A stretch of 64,000 nt of DNA. It comes from Anaspis maculata. Lineage: Eukaryota; Arthropoda; Insecta; Coleoptera; Scraptiidae. A model generated the notes under the pieces. It made no database searches. It worked only from the letters and a program-made list of their open reading frames with translations, and was not told where the DNA came from. Shown in pieces: positions 58,852-64,000 of the stretch (positions are counted from its first letter, which is position 1; each line of letters starts with the position of its first letter). The stretch lies in NCBI GenBank assembly GCA_949128115.1, contig OX421968.1, positions 372,001 to 436,000 on the forward strand, given 5' to 3'. A program made the position numbers and the translations under genes.

Positions 58852-61800
58852 AACATCAAAAGTGGTGACCGATCGTTTTGAAAGTCACGTGGGTGAAAGC
58901 CTGAAGTCACGTGGGTTGAAGCCTGATGTCACGTGGGTTGAAGCCTGAAGTCACGTGGGTTGAAGCCTGAAGTCACGTGGGTTGGAGCCTAAAGTCACGT
59001 GGGTTAAAACCTGAACTTTTTGGATAACAATTGTGTTTTTTCTTCCATATTTGTGTTCGTTCGTCAGATGTTGCGTTTGGAAAGAGTAGCTGCCAACTTC
59101 AAAAGTGGTTACCGATCGTTTTCAAAGTCACGTGGGTTGAAGCCTGAAGTCACGTGGGTTGGAGCCTGAGGTCACGTGGGTTGAAGCCAAAAGTCACGTG
59201 GGTTAAAACCTGAACTTTTTGGATACCAATTGTGTCTTTTCTTCTATATTTGTGTTCGTTCGTCAGATGTTGCAATTGGAAAGAGTAGCTGCCAACTTTA
59301 AAAGTGATTACCGATCGTTTTCAAAGTCACGTGGGTGGACGCCTGAAGTCACGTGGGTTGAAGCCTGAAGTCACGTGGGTTGAAGCCAAAAGTCACGTGG
59401 GTTGGAACCTGAACTTTTTGGATAACAATTGTGTCTTTTCTTCTATATTTGTGTTCGTTCGTCAGATGTTGCGTTTGGAAAGAGTAGCTGCCAACTTTAA
59501 AAGTGGTGACCGATCGTTTTCAAAGTCACGTTGGTGAAAGCCTGAAGTCACGTGGGTTGGAGCCTGGAGTCACGTGGGTTGGAACGTGAACTTTTTGGAT
59601 AACAATTGTGTCTTTTCTTCTATTTTTGTGTTCGTTCGTCAGATGTTGCGTTTGGAACAAGTAGCTGCCAACTCCAAAAGTGGTGAACGAACGTTTTAAG
59701 TCACGTAGGTTGAAGCCTGAGGTCACGTGGATTGAAGCCTGAAGTCACGTGGGCGTAAGCCAAAAGTCACGTATGTTGAAACCTGAACTTTTTGATAACA
59801 ATTGAGTCTTTTCTTCTATATTTGTGTTCGTTCGTCAGATGTTGCGTTTGGAACAAGTAGCTGCCAACATCAAAAGTGGTGACCGATCGTTTTGAAAGTC
59901 ACGTGGGTGAAAGCCTGAAGTCACGTGGGTTGGAGCCTGGAGTCACGTGGGTTCAAACCTGAACTTTTTGGATAACAATTGTGTCTTTTTTTCTATATTT
60001 GTGTTTGTTCGTCAGATGTTGCGTTTGGAAAGAGTAGCTGCCATTTTCAAAAGTGGTTACCGATCGTTTTCAAAGTCACGTGGGTTGAAGCCTGAAGTCA
60101 CGTGGGTTAAAGCCAAAAGTCACGTGGGTTGAAACCTGAACTTTTTGGATAACAATTGTGTCTTTTCTTCTATATTTGTGTTCGTTCGACAGATGTTGCG
60201 TTTGGAAAGAGTAGCTGCCAACTTCAAAAGTGGTGACCGATCGTTTCCAAAGTCACGTGGGTGGAAGCCTGAAGTCACGTGGGTTGAAGCCTGGAGTCAC
60301 GTGGGTTCAAACCTAAACTTTTTGGATAACAATTGTGTCTTTTTTTCTATATTTGTGTTCGTTTGTCAGATGTTGCGTTTGGAAAGAGTAGCTGCCAACT
60401 TCAAAAGTGGTTACCGATCGTTTTCAAATTCACGTGGGTTGAAGCCTGAAGTCACGTGGGTTGAAGCCAAAAGTCACGTGGGTTAAAACCTGAACTTTTT
60501 GGATACCAATTGTGTTTTTTCTTCTATATTTGTGTTCGTTCGTCTGATGTTGCGTTTGGAACAAGTAGCTGCCAACATCAAAAGTGGTGACCGATCGTTT
60601 TCAAAGTCACGTGGGTTGAAGCCTGAAGTCACGTGGGTTGAAGCCTGATGTCACGTGGGTTTAAGCCTGAAGTCACGTGGGTTGAAGCCTGAAGTCACGT
60701 GGGTTGAAGCCTGAAGTAACGTGGGTTGAAGCCTAAAGTCACGTGGGTTGAAACCTGAACTTTTTGGATAACAATTGTGTTTTTTCTTCTATATTTGTGT
60801 TCGTTCGTCAGATGTTGCGTTTGGAACAAGTAGCTGCCAACATCAAAAGTGGTGACCGATCGTTTCCAAAGTCACGTGGGTTGAAGCCTGAAGTCACGTG
60901 GGTTGAAGCCTGGAGTCACGTGGGTTCAAACCTAAACTTTTTGGATAACAATTGTGTCTTTTTTCCTATATTTGTGTTCGTTCGTCAGATGTTGCGTTTG
61001 GAAAGAGTAGCTGCCAACTTCAAAAGTGGTTACCGATCGTTTTCAAAGTCACGTGAGTTGAAGCCTGAAGTCACGTGGGTTGAAGCCAAAAGTCACGTGG
61101 GTTAGAACCTGAACTTTTTGGATACCAATTGTGTCTTTTCTTCTATATTTGTGTTCGTTCGTCAGATGTTGCGTTTGGAAAGAGTAGCTGCCAACTTCAA
61201 AAGTGGTTACCGATCGTTTTCAAAGTCACGTGAGTTGAAGCCTGAAGTCACGTGGGTTGAAGCCAAAAGTCACGTGGGTTAAAACCTGAACTTTTTGGAT
61301 ACCAATTGTGTTTTTTCTTCTATATTTGTGTTCGTTCGTCTGATGTTGCGTTTGGAACAAGTAGCTGCCAACTTCAAAAGTGGTGACCGATCGTTTCCAA
61401 AGTCACGTGAGTTGAAGCCTGAAGTCACGTGGGTTGAAGCCAGGAGTCACGTGGGTTCAAACCTAAACTTCTTGGACAACAATTGTGTCTTTATTTCTAT
61501 ATTTGTGTTCGTTCGTCAGATGTTGCGTTTGGAAAGAGTAGCTGCCAACTTCAAAATTGGGTACCGATCGTTTTCAAAGTCACGTGGGTTGAAGCCTGAA
61601 GTCACGTGGGTTGGAGCCTGAGGTCACGTGGGTTGAAGCCAAAAGTCACGTGGGTTAAAACCTGAACTTTTTGGATGCCAATTGTGTCTTTTCTTCTATA
61701 TTTGTGTTCGTTCGTCAGATGTTGCGTTTGGAAAAAGTAGCTGCCAACTTTAAAAGTGGTTACCGATCGTTTTCAAAGTCACGTGGGTGGACGCCTGAAG

Positions 61801-62494
61801 TCACGTGGGTTGAAGCCTGAAGTCACGTGGGTTGAAGCCAAAAGTCACGTGGGTTGGAACCTGAACTTTTTGGATAACAATTGGTCTTTTCTTCTATATT
61901 TGTGTTCGTTCGTCAGATGTTGCGTTTGGAAAGAGTAGCTGCCAACTTCAAAAGTGGTGACCGATCGTTTTCAAAGTCACGTGGGTGAAATCCTGAAGTC
62001 ACGTGGGTTGGAGCCTGGAGTCACGTGGGTTGGAACGTGAACTTTTTGGATAACAATTGTGTCTTTTCTTCTATTTTTGTGTTCGTTCGTCAGATGTTGC
62101 GTTTGGAACAAGTAGCTGCCAACTCCAAAAGTGGTGAACGAACGTTTTAAGTCACGTGGGTTGAAGCCTGAGGTCACGTGGATTGAAGCCTGAAGTCACG
62201 TGGGTTGAAGCCAAAAGTCACGTGGGTTGAAACCTGAACTTTTTGGATAACAATTGAGTCTTTTCTTCTATATTTGTGTTCGTTCGTCAGATGTTGCGTT
62301 TGGAACAAGTAGCTGCCAACATCAAAAGTGGTGACCGATCGTTTTGAAAGTCACGTGGGTGAAAGCCTGAAGTCACGTGGGTTGGAGCCTGGAGTCACGT
62401 GGGTTGGAACGTGAACTTTTTGGATAACAATTGTGTCTTTTCTTCTATTTTTGTGTTCGTTCGTCAGATGTTGCGTTTGGAACAAGTAGCTGCC
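58852..62494 (+). repeat. 3,643-bp tandem duplication, copy 2
   Basis: This is the second copy of 55209-58851. It has private variants AAAATTGGGTACC (61554) in place of AAAAGTGGTTACC and GGGTTTAAGCC (60657). From its start to the window end it also matches 30483-35631 at offset 28,369, so it resembles the 30-35 kb region as well as its immediate neighbour. Confidence 0.86.
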
Positions 62495-64000
62495 AACTCC
62501 AAAAGTGGTGAACGAACGTTTTAAGTCACGTGGGTTGAAGCCTGAAGTCACGTGGGTTGAAGCCAAAAGTCACGTGGGTTGAAACCTGAACTTTTTGGAT
62601 AACAATTGTGTCTTTTCTTCTATATTCGTGTTCGTTCGACAGATGTTGCGTTTGGAAAGAGTAGCTGCCAACTTCAAAAGTGGTTACCGATCGTTTTCAA
62701 AGTCACGTGGGTTGAAGCCTGAAGTCACGTGGGTTAAAGCCAAAAGTCACGTGGGTTGAAACCTGAACTTTTTGGATAACAATTGTGTCTTTTCTTTTAT
62801 ATTTGTGTTCGTTCGACAGATGTTGCGTTTGGAAAGAGTAGCTGCCAACTTCAAAAGTGGTGACCGATCGTTTCCAAAGTCACGTGGGTTGAAGCCTGAA
62901 GTCACGTGGGTTGAAGCCTGGAGTTACGTGGGTTCTAACCTAAACTTTTTGGATAACAATTGTGTCTTTTTTTCTATATTTGTGTTCGTTTGTCAGATGT
63001 TGCGTTTGGAAAAAGTAGCTGCCAACTTCAAAAGTGGTGACCGATCGTTTCCAAAGTCACGTGGGTTGAAGCCTGAAGTCACGTGGGTTGAAGCCTGAGG
63101 TCACGTGGGTTGAAGCCAAAAGTCACGTGGGTTAAAACCTGATCTTTTTGGATACCAATTGTGTTTTTTCTTCTATATTTGTGTTCGTTCGTCTGATGTT
63201 GCGTTTGGAACAAGTAGCTGCCAACATCAAAAGTGGTGACCGATCGTTTTCAAAGTCACGTGGGTTGAAGCCTGAAGTCACGTGAGTTGAAGCCTGAAGT
63301 CACGTGGGTTGAAGCCTGAAGTCACGTAGGATGAAGCCTAAAGTCACGTGGGTTCAAACCTAAACTTTTTGGATAACAATTGTGTCTTTTTTTCTATATT
63401 TGTGTTCGTTCGTAAGATGTTGCGTTTGGAAAGAGTAGCTGCCAACTTTAAAAGTGGTTACCGATCGTTTTCAAAGTCACGTGGGTTGAAGCCTGAAGTT
63501 ACGTGGGTTGGAGCCTGAGGTCACGTGGGTTGAAGCCAGAAGTCACGTGGGTTAAAACCTGAACTTTTTGGATACCAATTGTGTCTTTTCTTCTATATTT
63601 GTGTTCGTTCGTCAGATGTTGCGTTTGGAAAGAGTAGCTGCCAACTTCAAAAGTGGTTACCGATCGTTTTCAAAGTCACGTGGGTTGACGCCTTGAGTCA
63701 CGTGGGTTGAAGCCTGGAGTCACGTGGGTTCAAACCTAAACTTTTTGGATAACAATTGTGTCTTTTTTTCTATATTTGTGTTCGTTTGTCAGATGTTGCG
63801 TTTGGGAAGAGTAGCTGCCAACTTCAAAAGTGGTTACCGATCGATTTCAAAGTCACGTGAGTTGGAGCCTGATGTCACGTGGGTTGAAGCCAAAAGTCAC
63901 GTGGGTTCAAACCTGAACTTTTTGGATAACAATTGTGTCTTTTCTTCTATATTCGTGTTCGTTCGACAGATGTTGCGTTTGGAAAGAGTAGCTGCCAACT
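62111..64000 (+). repeat. Higher-order segment A, copy 3 (runs off the window)
   Basis: This segment matches 33742-35631 at +28,369 and, less closely, 1-1820. It keeps the GTAGGATGAAGCC unit (about 63327), the GTAAGATG core variant (about 63411) and the ACGCCTTGAGTCACG unit (about 63688). It follows copy 2 rather than copy 1 where those differ, including GGATAACAATTG after 63920. It is truncated by the window edge. Confidence 0.85.

Larger units (their letters stand above)
10552..64000 (+). repeat. Satellite array, right part
   Basis: This is the same satellite family, orientation and monomer structure as 1-8501, uninterrupted for more than 53 kb and running off the right edge. I saw no reversed monomers, no second insertion and no unique spacer. 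Within it, blocks of monomers form higher-order repeats, listed separately. Open frames of up to about 165 codons occur on both strands. They begin almost entirely at GTG or TTG triplets, are repeats of the monomer, and are broken wherever the number of 22-bp units is not a multiple of three. Confidence 0.97.

Noticed and set aside
1..64000. Subtelomeric or telomeric repeat
   Set aside because: No TTAGGG, TTAGG or similar simple telomere run is present; a subtelomeric location cannot be excluded but has no support in this sequence.

Overview
The window is almost entirely satellite DNA. About 62 of 64 kb is one head-to-tail tandem array, all in the same orientation, broken once by an unrelated 2.05-kb palindromic element. 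I find no protein-coding gene, rRNA, tRNA or CRISPR array that I can support. Long, nested, near-identical repeats of this kind, with higher-order repeats and no genes, point to eukaryotic heterochromatin (centromeric, pericentromeric or subtelomeric). The sequence does not identify the species. A TACAGGGTG-type motif inside the inserted element recalls invertebrate, especially insect, transposon debris, but that is only a weak hint.

The array has three nested levels. (1) A 22-bp unit starts AGTCACGTGGGTTGAAGCC and ends in three variable bases (usually TGA or AAA). It carries a palindromic CACGTG hexamer. (2) A monomer is a 111-bp core (from ACTTTTTGG through CAATTG, TTCGTTCG and CGATCG) followed by three to seven 22-bp units. 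Monomer lengths therefore run in a ladder of 177, 199, 221, 243 and 265 bp. The first 15 monomers average about 191 bp, which suggests roughly 320 monomers and over 1,000 CACGTG-type sites in the window. (3) Blocks of many monomers are themselves duplicated.

Layout: 1-8501 is the left array, with a 1,919-bp tandem duplication at 2361-6198. 8502-10550 is the palindromic insertion (arms of about 926 and 928 bp, 195-bp centre), flanked by a TA target duplication. 10552-17038 is a mosaic with local 531-bp and 816-bp duplications. 17039-32856 holds two tandem copies of a 7,909-bp unit. 32857-44099 is a mosaic that includes a second copy of the window's first 1.8 kb. 44100-57548 holds three tandem copies of a 4,483-bp unit. 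55209-62494 holds two copies of a 3,643-bp unit overlapping the last of these. 62111-64000 is a third copy of the 1-1.8 kb segment, and sequence from about 58.85 kb to the end repeats 30.5-35.6 kb at a distance of 28,369 bp.

Nothing here works as a gene set. Any function would be structural or regulatory: a centromere or heterochromatin platform, or a dense binding array (possibly a titrating sink) for a CACGTG-binding bHLH-type factor. All coordinates and identities come from reading and offset comparison by eye, not from an alignment program.
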